Source: Trichomonas tenax (taxonomy: Eukaryota > Parabasalia > Trichomonadida > Trichomonadidae). Taken from it: a stretch of DNA of 64,000 nucleotides. Within the stretch, counting starts at the first letter, position 1. Every line of letters begins with the position of its first letter. The notes under the pieces are model-generated. The model had not been told where the DNA came from. It saw nothing but the letters and a program-made list of their open reading frames with translations, and did not search any database. Of the stretch, positions 39,840 through 49,450 are shown one piece after another. A program made the translations under genes and the position numbers. Location of the stretch: NCBI GenBank assembly GCA_023091735.1, contig JALKBU010000023.1:62001-126000 (forward strand), given 5' to 3'.

Positions 39840-41579
39840 TTAACATAATCCGGATTCGTCAATCATTCCTATAGCAATATATGCTTGTTTCTTCAATAAT
39901 ACTAAGAGAGCATCAATAATTTCTTGTCCCTCATAAGATTTTCCTTCTACGAATTCATCATTCATTCCTGTAAATGTGCTTTGTGTTAACTGCTTAATGA
40001 TGTTAACCATATTTGCCTGTGCCTTATCACCTTTAGAAGATGATCCTCCTGAAACGATCTTTAGCTTATCTTCGACACCTTTTAATAGATTCTCGTCCTC
40101 GCTTAGCTTCTTCTTGTAGTGTTGAGTTTCAGCTAATGCATCATTATACTGTTTCTTTGATTCGTTGCTTGTTGATGATTTTTGGCGCGCCTTTTCAACT
40201 TGTTTTGTTAATGTCTCGAGTTCTGAGTCTGCAACTTTGAGTTGAGCAACCATTGTAGCAACAGCTCTTGCAATTGCATCAGGGCTTTCTAACTTAGCAT
40301 CAGTTAACTTCGATAAGTGAGATTTGATGCTCTGTTCAACTTCCTTAACAACTTCATCATTCGCTGGAGATGAATTATCTTCAACAACATCCTCAACGAC
40401 TTTCTTCTTCTCAGGAATCACAGGAGGCCTTGAAGAAATGACTTGTTTTGGCTCTTCAACTGGTTCTGGCTGTTTTTGAGGTGATGAAGAAGTCTTTTCT
40501 TCATTCTGAGATACTTCTTCCTTAGGAGTATCAGTTGCTTCTGATTCTTCTTGCCTTTGTCTCTCTTCTTCCTCTTTCTGTCTCTTTTTTGCTAAAATGA
40601 GTGGTATTCCTGCTGTGGCAAATGGAGAAGCGTGTCCAATCTTCTTAAATTTGGCAATTTTTGCGGCAAATGAATCATCTGATGGCTCAGATTGTTCTGT
40701 GTTAGCTTCAGAGTTACCACTTTCTTGCGCATCAGATGCAGTGTCTGTTTTATCCTTTTCTTCGTCTTTTGTTGAAACGTCAGATTTTTCTTTTTCTTCA
40801 ACAGCTTCTTGAACTTTTGATGGCTGCGCTGGTTCTGGTTCCTTAACAGCTTCTTGTTTTACAGGAGATTCTTGAGAAACTGGATGATAAGGTTTCTTTG
40901 AATCGTCTTTGAACTTTGCATTTAGGATGGTGACTATGAACACAAGTGGCTTGTTCGGAACCCATGATTCTTTAGATCCAGATGATGTCGTAACCATACT
41001 TTCTGGAACAAAAACAACTCTTGTTGATCCGGTAGACATTCCTTTGATCCCGTTAAATAAACCGACAGGAATCTCTTCAGGCGATACTGTGGTTTTCGCA
41101 CCATCAACAGAATTTAATAAATTGCCAATTTTTGGAAAAGAATCAACCGGATATGCAGAGTAAGCCATTTTCACTACATCACCCTGAGAGAGATCTGGGC
41201 CTGGTTTTTGGAATGCGTCGTAGAAAGATACTGTTTTTATCGATGTGCAAGATAAATATAACCCAATTTGAGCTGTAACGAAGTTTGCTGTAGGAACATC
41301 TGCAAATTGGGCAATCATTTGCTTCTTCTCGTCTTTGAAATATCCATAAACTTCTTTTTGCAGATTCCAATTGATTTTGGTCGTGATTTGTAAATCAATT
41401 AACGGATGCGCTCCTGGCTTCGTAATGATTAGCTTGAGAACTCGAAATTGATTCATGATTAGCAAATTAAAATTGCCCTGCGACTTGTTTTCGCGCGTGG
41501 ACGGAATGTACTCGAACACCTGCACTGGCTGGTTAAATATTTCCAGCCCAGCATTCGATAGTTTACGTGCACTACTCAT
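39840..41579 (-). CDS. FKBP15 (WAFL)-like protein
   Basis: 579 aa, ATG to TAA. The order of parts matches FKBP15. An N-terminal WH1/EVH1-like part carries GNFNLLIMNQFRVLKLII. An FKBP-type domain follows, with GDVVKMAYSAYPVDSF, PVGLFNGIKGMSTGSTRVVFVPES and LVFIVTILNAKF. Then come a long acidic Ser/Glu-rich linker (residues ~225-430) and a C-terminal coiled coil. FKBP15 associates with actin and the WASH complex on early endosomes. The isomerase pocket is diverged, so it may be a scaffold rather than an enzyme. The Ser/Glu linker is much longer than a simple spacer and may be phosphorylated. Confidence 0.6.
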   Translation of the reverse strand: MSSARKLSNAGLEIFNQPVQVFEYIPSTRENKSQGNFNLLIMNQFRVLKLIITKPGAHPLIDLQITTKINWNLQKEVYGYFKDEKKQMIAQFADVPTANFVTAQIGLYLSCTSIKTVSFYDAFQKPGPDLSQGDVVKMAYSAYPVDSFPKIGNLLNSVDGAKTTVSPEEIPVGLFNGIKGMSTGSTRVVFVPESMVTTSSGSKESWVPNKPLVFIVTILNAKFKDDSKKPYHPVSQESPVKQEAVKEPEPAQPSKVQEAVEEKEKSDVSTKDEEKDKTDTASDAQESGNSEANTEQSEPSDDSFAAKIAKFKKIGHASPFATAGIPLILAKKRQKEEEERQRQEESEATDTPKEEVSQNEEKTSSSPQKQPEPVEEPKQVISSRPPVIPEKKKVVEDVVEDNSSPANDEVVKEVEQSIKSHLSKLTDAKLESPDAIARAVATMVAQLKVADSELETLTKQVEKARQKSSTSNESKKQYNDALAETQHYKKKLSEDENLLKGVEDKLKIVSGGSSSKGDKAQANMVNIIKQLTQSTFTGMNDEFVEGKSYEGQEIIDALLVLLKKQAYIAIGMIDESGLC

Positions 41580-41637
41580 TTTATATTGTTAAAAACTGCC
41601 AATATAAAAAATTTAAAATGATTTTGGTGGATTGATC

Positions 41638-41800
41638 ACAGCGCGTGGAGGATATTGTTGCTTGGACCTTTGACTCTCACTGGGCTGGGAGACAGTGTTC
41701 TTTCTCCGAAATATTATATTTTTGATACCTGAGGTCCTGATACTTATGAGCTAAAAATATATTTGAATGCCTTTCTATTTTTAGCTACTATGCCTCGCGT
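41638..41800 (+). ncRNA. Candidate structured RNA
   Basis: This island is much richer in GC than its surroundings. Nested complementary segments are GCGCG...AGG (41641-41651) with CCTCGCGT (about 41791-41798), GGACCT (41664-41669) with AGGTCC (41732-41737), and CACTG with CAGTG near 41679-41697. The strand is not certain. It does not match U1, U2, U4, U5, U6, SRP, RNase P or MRP motifs that I know. Confidence 0.3.
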
Positions 41801-42147
41801 TAATGATATTTTATATGAAAAGAAAAATAATTCCGTATGATGTCTTTTACATAATTATCATGTTTTTAAAAATCGTATTATTATTTTGACATGTAATTTT
41901 TAAAAATGACATGTAAATAAAACTAAAAATCGATTTTTCTCGACAATTTCTCAACCAATTCTCATTTTTTCCTTATGAAATAATTTTATTATCCTTTGTT
42001 GAGTATTAGTAATAGATAAATTTGAAGCGAAAAAATATTTGACACATAAAAACGAAATCTGATATGTAAAAATCGATTTTGTGATTGACTCCATTTTTTG
42101 GGATTTAGCGGCCAAAATTGGTGAATATAGAATATCATATGTGCGAT

Positions 42148-42229
42148 ATATACAGATGCCTTTAGTTACCCGACCAAACGGTTAGAGGCACTTTTTGTAT
42201 CAATTTTTTGACACTTATCATCTGTATAT
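42148..42229 (+). ncRNA. Candidate 82-nt folded RNA
   Basis: An 11-bp perfect inverted repeat (ATATACAGATG at 42148-42158 and CATCTGTATAT at 42219-42229) encloses GCCT/AGGC (42158-42161 and 42186-42189), with a T-run (CTTTTTG) at 42191. It is tRNA-sized but without tRNA A or B boxes. Confidence 0.25.
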
Positions 42230-42568
42230 GACTGAAATTGTGTTAGCAATGATATATTAAATTTTTAAAATTGAAATAATTTGTAAAGTTTGGATTTGTT
42301 TTGAATTTTGCCTTCCATTTTTGATTATATTCTTGGTCAATCAAGTTTAAGCTATTCAAGTGCATTCACAGCCGGGCAGAACTGTCTTCTAATAATACAT
42401 TTTTAACTCATAAAAGTAAATAAGAAAATACCTATATTTTTAAATATCATTTTATATACTACTGACACATCACTGAATGGAATACAATGATATGTATATA
42501 CCATCTACTGTCATTTTGTTGATTTAATTTGTAACATAAGCGACAATAGTAATATCCAATCGTATAGT

Positions 42569-42650
42569 GTGTATTCCTATCGTCACTAAAGCATACTGAT
42601 CATACTGGCAATGTTGTCTGTGGACACTCGAGGTCAATACACCTTTTCGA
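42569..42650 (+). ncRNA. Candidate folded RNA with T-run
   Basis: GTGTATT (42569-42575) pairs with AATACAC (42636-42642), followed by CTTTTCG. Inside is a small TGTC/GACA hairpin and a GC-rich part. The strand and identity are uncertain. Confidence 0.25.
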
Positions 42651-42904
42651 TTTTTCTTTTCAATTTCTCGATGAAATGATAATTTTTATTGAGAAAATAA
42701 ATTTTCTATTCATAGTATAGTTATATGAACAGTATTTTATATATTTGACATATATAGATTGAAAATATGATAAAATCGATTTTCTCCATATTTTCTCGAT
42801 CAACTACTCACTTTTATTTGAAAAATAGATATAAAATACTATAGAGGATATAATATCAAGAAACAAAAAAATATGAAAACAAATTTTGCCAGAAAAAAAA
42901 ATAA

Positions 42905-44251
42905 ATGAGTTACATAGATTCAGCAGTCAGGCCATGGATCGAAAGTTATGTCATCGAAAACCAAATTGAGTCGGAAAAGAAGATATTTTCTAACTATGTC
43001 TGCGGAGCATTAAACAAAAAAGTTGCTCCTGAAAAATTAGCAAATGATTTGGCTGAAATTATGCCTGAATCACAAAAATTTGTCTCTTCGCTTATGTCAT
43101 TTATAGAAACATGCAAAACATCACAGAAAAACGCACAAACAGCGATTAATAAAGATTCATCATCTAACCAAACTCATTCAGTGAACGAAGCTATTGAAAA
43201 AACAGAGAAAAATGAACACAATGCTGAAGAAGTCGAAGAAAAAAGTTCTAAGTCATCATCATCAAAATCTTCAAGGAAATCAAGTTCAAAATCCAAAGAA
43301 TCCAAGAAAGATAAGAAGAAGAATAAAAAGAAATCCAAGGGAAGATCCAGTTCCTCGTCTGATGAAAATTATTCTGATGAATATTCAGATGGATCTGAAT
43401 CTTCATCAAGCTCTGAGCAAGAGGACAGAAAACCAAAGAAGAGCGAATCAAAAGCAAAGAAGACCTCTGAAATAACCAAATCTTCCTCAAAAATAAAGTC
43501 AAAATCTAAAAAAACAAAGAAAGCATCAGAATCCGAGTCATCAGACGAAGATTATTATTACTCTGATTCACGTTCATCTTCGGAATCTGATTCAGATGAC
43601 AAGAGCCATAAAAAGAAGAAATCTGACTCGAAAAAGTCCGAAAAGGAAACAAAGAAGTCATCATCGAAGGATAAAAAGGATAAGCACAAAGAAAAATCAT
43701 CAAAGCATAAAAAATCGAAATCATCAGGTTCTTCATCAAAATCAGAGCACAAATCACATAGATCAAAACATGATAAACCGAAGAGGGCGATCAAAGAGTA
43801 CTCCTCTTCATCATCAGAAAGTGAAGATGTTCCTGTTAAGCACCATAAATCTAATTTCAAGAGTCCAATTCCTTCAAGACCACCAAAGAAGACAAAGTTA
43901 GCTCCAGCGACTAAACAAACAAGATTCATTATCGCAGTATGTGGTATTGACAAGTCTAAATTCACCATTCCTAAGCTGTATAACAATTTCGTGAAATTCG
44001 GTGCTATTAAATGTGTTCAAGTTATTCGTTACCTAAGCATTGGATTGATAGAGTATTATCATGCAGAACACGCATATGCAGCAATGACTGCTAAAAGCCA
44101 TGGCCTCGGAGACTACATAAGCGTTACTCTTGCAGAAGGAATTGATGAAAATATGTTTAATCAGACAACTATTAAACAGCCTGAAGAAAATGCTGATGAC
44201 AAAGCAATGATTTTATCGAGCTCATCATCCGAGTATGAATCAGATGAGTAA
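42905..44251 (+). CDS. RBM26/27-like RNA-binding protein (PWI-like, Ser/Lys-rich, RRM)
   Basis: 448 aa, ATG to TAA. Residues 1-70 form a PWI-like helical domain (VRPWIESYVIENQ, IFSNYVCGALNKK, PESQKFVSSLMSFI), close to the N-terminus of human RBM26/RBM27. Residues 80-335 are a long Ser/Lys/Asp/Glu low-complexity tract. Residues 340-420 form an RRM (RFIIAVCGIDKSKFTIPKLYNNFVKFG, VQVIRYLSIGLIEYYHAEHAYAAM). In other eukaryotes such proteins link poly(A) RNA and nuclear exosome targeting. The C3H zinc finger usual in RBM26/27 is not seen, so a distant or reduced member, or a general nuclear speckle protein, is possible. Confidence 0.55.
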   Translation: MSYIDSAVRPWIESYVIENQIESEKKIFSNYVCGALNKKVAPEKLANDLAEIMPESQKFVSSLMSFIETCKTSQKNAQTAINKDSSSNQTHSVNEAIEKTEKNEHNAEEVEEKSSKSSSSKSSRKSSSKSKESKKDKKKNKKKSKGRSSSSSDENYSDEYSDGSESSSSSEQEDRKPKKSESKAKKTSEITKSSSKIKSKSKKTKKASESESSDEDYYYSDSRSSSESDSDDKSHKKKKSDSKKSEKETKKSSSKDKKDKHKEKSSKHKKSKSSGSSSKSEHKSHRSKHDKPKRAIKEYSSSSSESEDVPVKHHKSNFKSPIPSRPPKKTKLAPATKQTRFIIAVCGIDKSKFTIPKLYNNFVKFGAIKCVQVIRYLSIGLIEYYHAEHAYAAMTAKSHGLGDYISVTLAEGIDENMFNQTTIKQPEENADDKAMILSSSSSEYESDE

Positions 44252-44378
44252 ATATAAGTGTTTGATAATAGAAATAAACCAAATTATATATATATGAAAG
44301 ATCATTTCTTTAGTATTCTCATCAAATATTCCTGTAAAAATATATAAATAATAATAGAAAATATATAAAAAACTAAAA
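44252..44378. other. Short convergent spacer
   Basis: 127 bp, AT-rich, between the RBM26/27-like and VPS18 genes. Shared 3' end region. Confidence 0.5.
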
Positions 44379-47213
44379 TTACTCGAGCCACTTTGATTTT
44401 CCAACAATTGGAATACGAATCAAGTTGACTGATGCAATTCCGCATTTCGGGCAGTCGTCCAGGAGAATATCCTCGACGATCTTCTTTTCTTCTGGTGTGA
44501 GTTTGTTGCCCTTGAAGGAGTTGAGAATTTCCTGGTTCTTGAGAGATAATGTATCATATGCTGCATTCTTGATGCATGAAGCATGGAAAGTGTGTCCGCA
44601 TGGGAATGCGTATGCTGGATCCATTCCGATTACCTTTCCGCACTCAGCGCATCTCTCCGAAGCCTGCGGGATTGCGTCACCCCACTGGTTTATCAGTTCA
44701 AGGAATTCCGCTGACTCGGCGGCCTTCTTTCTCAAGTCCTTGATCTGCTGCCTTAAGTTCTGGAATTTCTCGACGAGCTTGGCCTGGCTTGGACCCTCTC
44801 CGTCCTTTTCCTCTTCATCGATGTGCGTGATCTGGTATTTCTTGCACAAATCTTGCTTGATTGGAGGTGGTGTCATTCTGATGAATCTCCTGATGTAGAC
44901 TTCGCGCTTGTTGGATTCAGCATCGCGAGGAATCAAAGAAACAGCATAGACAGCCTTGGAGTACATCTTTGCCCTGAATGCAATATCAGCTGCAGAAACA
45001 TATAAACCACGTCTAACGAGTTGCTCGTATGTCTCTGGAACGTTGTTGATATTGAAATCGAGATTGACGTCCTTAATCATCTTGTGGAGCTCTTCGTCTT
45101 TGTATGTGCTTGATTCATCGTTAGCCAATGCCAACTGCCACATGGCGATGTCGATGCTTGAGAGCTTGGACTTAGAACTTGCGATTTCTTTAATGATTGC
45201 GAGGCACATCTTTGTTGAGAGTCTTCCTGGGAAGTATGGCATTGAGAAGTTCATGACGTTCAAAACTTTGGTGTCTTTAATGTCCTTAGACATGCAGTGC
45301 TGTTCAACGACCTCTCTGTATCTCATGATCAAAGCTGGGAGTCTTTCTTGGTCAGCGAGCTTAAGCAATGTGTCTAAAGCACTGACAATAGTGAGTTTCT
45401 GCTTGTCATCGAGGCCTGGATCTGTCAATAACTTTGTAACTTCCTTCTTTCTCTCGTTGGAAATCATTCCAGCGATTTCCTCTCTTCTCTCCTTCTTCAA
45501 GCTTGGATTGAAGAGAATAGCGATAGCTTCCTTGAAGTTTGTTGGGTTCTCACGAAGGAGCTTTGATGCTTCCTCTCTCCTCGCAGGAACAAGTGGCTCT
45601 GTGACTTCCATTTGCTCGTTTGGATGCAGCATCAAACCGTCCTTGATGGCGCTGATGATGTGGGCATCGTGGTCGGCCTGGCTGTATGCTTTCTCAAGGA
45701 GAAGAGCAACAGCCGTCTCTGTATCACCAAGAGAGTTGATAACACTATTATCTCTTAATTTGTCGCCAGCACGAGAGAATTCACGAAGACGAAGCAGGTG
45801 CGCGAGTGATGCAAGCATGTCGAACTTTCCTTTTGTATCAAATTGCCTCTGTGGCTTGAGATCGACTTTCTCGTCATTGTTTGTGCAAAGTGTGATGATG
45901 TTGAGCTCGTAGAGCAGAAATTCGAGGTAAATCTCGTGAACGGCGTCTTCACTGAGTGGAACACTTTCGTTGCCATCAACATTAGGCAAAGGAAGTTTGT
46001 TGAGAACGTTTGTCAGCATTTGAACGGCGCCCTTGAAATTGCTCTTTTCGAGCTGAACTGAGAGCATTTCAGCTAAAGTAACTCCTTCTGAGAGTTTCTC
46101 CTTTGCGATGGCGTCTTTCTTTACGTCTGAGATAAGAACGATTGGTTGAATTTCCTGTTCGTGTGTGAGATCGAGTTTGTAGAGGTGCGAAGTTGTAACG
46201 ATCGAAAGAATGTTCTGTGTTTCGAAAATCGACTTGATTGGGTTTGAGAACGGGAATCTGAAGGCAATTTCGAGTGTCTTGAGATCGAAGCCGACGAGAA
46301 CTGTTGGAGCTGCGATAATGAGGTGCTTTCTGCTCATTACAACAGGACGAGTCAACTGACAAAGGAAGATTTGTGGTTCGATTTGAATAACTGATTTGAG
46401 TTTCGAGAATGGGATATGTATTCCGCCAGCCTCCATTTGGAGTAACTGCGCTGGTGTGTAAACTCTAACATCTTCGTATGTAATCCATGCGACATATTTT
46501 TGGTTTGTAACAACAAATGATGGAACTGCGAACTTCTTCTCATTGAAGCGCTCGAGAGTAAGGAATAACTCAGGAGGCTGTGAAACATCGTTCCACTTAA
46601 GAATAACCAAATCGAGATAAGTTGCGACTAAAATGTAGCGTTGGCCATTAAATTCGAGGTGAGCGAGCGAAGATATTGGGGCCTTGTGTTGGAATATATG
46701 TAATTGGTTGTCTTTGATATTATTTCTTGAAATCGTGAAACTGAAGATTTGGCCGAATAGGGAACCGACGAGAAGAAGGAGGCTGTTTCCGTTATCCATC
46801 CACTCAAAAGACGTAGTTGTAAATGAAGAAATTTTTGGAAGAAGACGATTCTTGCCATCTGGCTCGATAAGCATTAATCCAACATTGTTATTGCTTGACA
46901 GAGATGCCAAGAAATAACCTTCTGCTGATGATGGGCAAAGAACTTCGATATTTTGTTCGAGATTTATTTCATCTGTCTTATTTCCTGATGTTCTCGTGAC
47001 AGAGAAAAACAGGTTCTTGTTTGAGTTTACTGTGATCGAGTACGGACCATTTTGAACGAAGTGTGTCGTGTTTTTCGGAAACCTCATTACTTTTTCTATG
47101 GAAGGAACAGGTTGTGATCTGCTTCCGAGGATCCATCGTCTCTCTCCTGTGTAGATATCTGGTTCTTCTTTATCAGCAACCACCATTCGGTCACGTGACT
47201 GAAGAGAACGCAT
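44379..47213 (-). CDS. VPS18: VPS18, HOPS/CORVET tethering subunit with RING
   Basis: 944 aa from the ATG at 47213; a TTG start 21 bp upstream is rejected. VPS18 (Pep3) is a core subunit of the CORVET and HOPS complexes that tether endosomes and lysosomes. It has an N-terminal beta-propeller (residues ~40-350), then a helical solenoid with clathrin-repeat character (KLLTDPGLDDKQKLTIVSALD and others) to about 810. The C-terminal RING-type finger ECAECGKVIG... PCGHTFHASCIKNA ... DDCPKCG is complete (Cys/His spacing retained) and ends close to the terminus, as in VPS18. Length matches the family (about 950-1000 aa). Its leader has CCAATTTTTTAAAA. Confidence 0.85.
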   Translation of the reverse strand: MRSLQSRDRMVVADKEEPDIYTGERRWILGSRSQPVPSIEKVMRFPKNTTHFVQNGPYSITVNSNKNLFFSVTRTSGNKTDEINLEQNIEVLCPSSAEGYFLASLSSNNNVGLMLIEPDGKNRLLPKISSFTTTSFEWMDNGNSLLLLVGSLFGQIFSFTISRNNIKDNQLHIFQHKAPISSLAHLEFNGQRYILVATYLDLVILKWNDVSQPPELFLTLERFNEKKFAVPSFVVTNQKYVAWITYEDVRVYTPAQLLQMEAGGIHIPFSKLKSVIQIEPQIFLCQLTRPVVMSRKHLIIAAPTVLVGFDLKTLEIAFRFPFSNPIKSIFETQNILSIVTTSHLYKLDLTHEQEIQPIVLISDVKKDAIAKEKLSEGVTLAEMLSVQLEKSNFKGAVQMLTNVLNKLPLPNVDGNESVPLSEDAVHEIYLEFLLYELNIITLCTNNDEKVDLKPQRQFDTKGKFDMLASLAHLLRLREFSRAGDKLRDNSVINSLGDTETAVALLLEKAYSQADHDAHIISAIKDGLMLHPNEQMEVTEPLVPARREEASKLLRENPTNFKEAIAILFNPSLKKERREEIAGMISNERKKEVTKLLTDPGLDDKQKLTIVSALDTLLKLADQERLPALIMRYREVVEQHCMSKDIKDTKVLNVMNFSMPYFPGRLSTKMCLAIIKEIASSKSKLSSIDIAMWQLALANDESSTYKDEELHKMIKDVNLDFNINNVPETYEQLVRRGLYVSAADIAFRAKMYSKAVYAVSLIPRDAESNKREVYIRRFIRMTPPPIKQDLCKKYQITHIDEEEKDGEGPSQAKLVEKFQNLRQQIKDLRKKAAESAEFLELINQWGDAIPQASERCAECGKVIGMDPAYAFPCGHTFHASCIKNAAYDTLSLKNQEILNSFKGNKLTPEEKKIVEDILLDDCPKCGIASVNLIRIPIVGKSKWLE

Positions 47214-47730
47214 TTTTAAAAAATTGGTGGACAATAAAATAATCGTCGTCTTCCATTCATTTCTCAGTATTCAGCAATAGAATCAAAGAAATTTTCTCAT
47301 AAATATAATATATGTATCATTCTCTACTTAAATATCAAATCAAAACTATATCAAAACTTCATTCTTCTGTTTGATTATTCTTTTATTTCACAAGCACATA
47401 GCTATATTTAAATATTAACACAAAATCGAAAAATAAAATTTTGTTTTATGGAGACTTCAATGATCATGAAACTTACTAAATATGAATAAGAATACAAAAT
47501 GTTTACTACAATAATGTATATAAGTCTTTTGTATTATGTATAATATTTGAGAGCATGTTCATTTACTGATTATTTGTTGAGATAATTGAGTTTTTAATCT
47601 TCAACAAGTGTTTAAAAATGAAAATGCAAATTTGTTAATGAAATAAGATGCATATAGGAAATAGTGATTAATGAGCAATAAAAATAGGAAAAATATTTTT
47701 TTGAAAAATTGTCACTTTTCATTTTTTGAA
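47214..47730. other. Divergent intergenic, 517 bp
   Basis: AT-rich spacer between VPS18 and the CK1-like kinase. TTGTCACTTTTCATTTT lies directly before the kinase ATG at 47731 and includes two TCAYT-type initiator matches. Confidence 0.45.
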
Positions 47731-48792
47731 ATGGCACAACAAAACGCTCCTGTTGGTCCAGTTTCACTAGAATTAGGCACAAGGGTCTGCGACTATATAA
47801 TAGGCCCAAAAATCGGTCAAGGAGCTTTCGGAGAAATTTATTGTGCGATTGATCAAAAAACAGGAATTCTCTGGGCATTGAAAACAGAGTCAAATCTTGT
47901 AAACAAGAAAGTTCTACCGTACGAATATCAAGTTCTCGACAAAATCCAGGAGTCACCACACTTCCCTCGCGTTGGCATGATGGGAACTGCCCCTGAATAT
48001 TCGTTTTATTCGATGGAACTCCTTGGGCCGTCTATATCTCACATACTGAAATCTATCCCTGGCAGCAGATTTTCGTTCTCGACTGCTTTGAGAGCTTCTT
48101 ATCATATGTTGAAATGTATTGAAGCTTTACACATATACGGATATGTTCATAGAGACATAAAACCGGGAAATATATTGACAAGGGAGGGTACAGACCATCC
48201 TTTATGTCTAATTGACTTCGGACTTGCGAGATCTTTCGTAAATTCAGAAACAGGAATGCATTTCATGCAGCGTGCGCCTTCTGGATTCAGAGGTACGCGT
48301 GCTTATGCCAGTTTACACGCTCACTATGGCGAAGATTTATCTCGTCGTGATGATGTAATCAGCTGGTTCTACTCATGCTATGAGTTTATTACAGGTCAGC
48401 TTCCTTGGAAGAAGTGCCAAGAAAACCTTCAATCGCAACAAATGAAAGAACATTTCGATCCAACTGATGGATTATCAGAGAAAGCGCCTGAACTCATCAA
48501 AGTTTGGCACCACATACTTACGCTGGATTTCTTCGATATGCCTAATTACGGATTATGTTACAGAGCGATTGCTGCTATATGCAAGAGAAATGGAATTAAT
48601 CTGAATGATCCTTTTGATTGGGGAGCTTACTTGCACTCCCATAGACAGAAAGTTGCTCAATCACTCAAAAGTTTCGGTGACAAACTTAGCGGTCCTGTTC
48701 ATGGCTATATTGTTCGTGCTATGCCTGGACAGTCCAATGCAAAGGGTCTCGACGATGTTGAGGGTGATGATGGGCAATGTAATATTGCTTAA
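47731..48792 (+). CDS. Casein kinase 1 family kinase, TTBK-like
   Basis: 353 aa from the ATG at 47731 (MAQQNAPVGP). An in-frame ATG 60 bp earlier gives an unlikely basic leader. Kinase domain from about residue 19: IGQGAFGEIYCA (Gly-rich loop), LWALKTES (catalytic Lys), VHRDIKPGNIL (catalytic loop, CK1-style KPGN) and IDFGLAR. A missing APE is replaced by the CK1 signature GTRAYASLHAHYGEDLSRRDD. This loop is typical of the CK1/TTBK/VRK group; HAHYGEDLSRRDD fits TTBK/CK1. The enzyme phosphorylates acidic Ser/Thr sites. The C-terminus is short and acidic, without long repeats. All catalytic residues are present, so it should be active. Confidence 0.85.
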   Translation: MAQQNAPVGPVSLELGTRVCDYIIGPKIGQGAFGEIYCAIDQKTGILWALKTESNLVNKKVLPYEYQVLDKIQESPHFPRVGMMGTAPEYSFYSMELLGPSISHILKSIPGSRFSFSTALRASYHMLKCIEALHIYGYVHRDIKPGNILTREGTDHPLCLIDFGLARSFVNSETGMHFMQRAPSGFRGTRAYASLHAHYGEDLSRRDDVISWFYSCYEFITGQLPWKKCQENLQSQQMKEHFDPTDGLSEKAPELIKVWHHILTLDFFDMPNYGLCYRAIAAICKRNGINLNDPFDWGAYLHSHRQKVAQSLKSFGDKLSGPVHGYIVRAMPGQSNAKGLDDVEGDDGQCNIA

Positions 48793-49172
48793 TTTTTTGT
48801 TTGTATTGTTTAAATATTTGTTTATAATTCATAAAATTATGTTAAACGAAATTTCAGTTTAAATTCCAATACCTTCAATGTGTATTACAGGAATACAATA
48901 GAATTTTTGCATAAGAGGAAATATCCCAATTGGAAAAATGTGAAATAACATAATTATTTCAAATAATGATTTGCAACAATATGTAGTATTAAAATAATAG
49001 GGATGCAAATCTGGAAGATATTTTGGAATTATCCTGATTTCCATTTTCGCAATCTTACAGACAAAATAACATTTTTTTTTATCATTTTTTGTCAAATAAA
49101 TTATTTACTGGACAAAAATTCATGAGTTTTCATGTTTTTAAATCAGCAGCTCGTTATAGATTTAGGAGCACT

Positions 49173-49392
49173 ATGTTTTCATGCAATTTCATCATCTTCA
49201 TTGTGATTGTCACATTTTCACTGGAAATTTCGAGCCAAGAGCTTCCAGAAAAGTGAGCAAAATTGAATGAAAAGTGACGTTTCGGATGCAGGAAATTTGG
49301 TCTGCAAGATAATTCAAAAAGTTGATGAATATGATCCTTGTTATGTGAAGAATGCATATATCAATTGGAAGATATTGAGGGATTTCCGATAA
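49173..49392 (+). pseudogene. Small secreted-peptide gene, frameshifted
   Basis: 49173-49256 encodes a 27-aa signal-peptide-like frame (MFSCNFIIFIVIVTFSLEIS...) ended by TGA. A second frame at 49267-49392 (41 codons, MKSDVSDAGNLVCKIIQ... ends ILRDFR) is offset by one base. Together they could be a broken small secreted protein with two Cys. No family recognised. Confidence 0.3.
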
Positions 49393-49428
49393 TCTGGAAA
49401 AAAGGTATACTAAAATCATTGTATTTTA

Positions 49429-49450
49429 GGGAGAATTATATAATTCTCCC
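49429..49450. repeat. Perfect palindrome with a partial direct copy at 50498
   Basis: Arm GGGAGAATTAT is followed at once by its reverse complement, giving a 22-bp perfect palindrome. The first 18 bases recur in the same orientation at 50498-50515, together with a shared upstream GTATTTT. Could be a target-site or end-signal remnant of a mobile element. Confidence 0.55.

Larger units (their letters stand above)
41580..42904. other. Divergent intergenic, 1325 bp, with candidate small RNAs
   Basis: A long gene-free region with several GC-richer islands that can fold, and repeated TGACATGTAA-type elements (41887, 41913, 42040, 42207, 42740, plus strand). It may carry a cluster of small RNA genes, listed separately. 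No coding frame of weight is seen. Confidence 0.4.

Noticed and set aside
42148..42229. tRNA gene
   Set aside because: Size is right, but A-box and B-box sequences and a cloverleaf are missing.
44956..45912. 318-codon plus-strand frame opposite VPS18
   Set aside because: Antisense shadow of VPS18; no family of its own.
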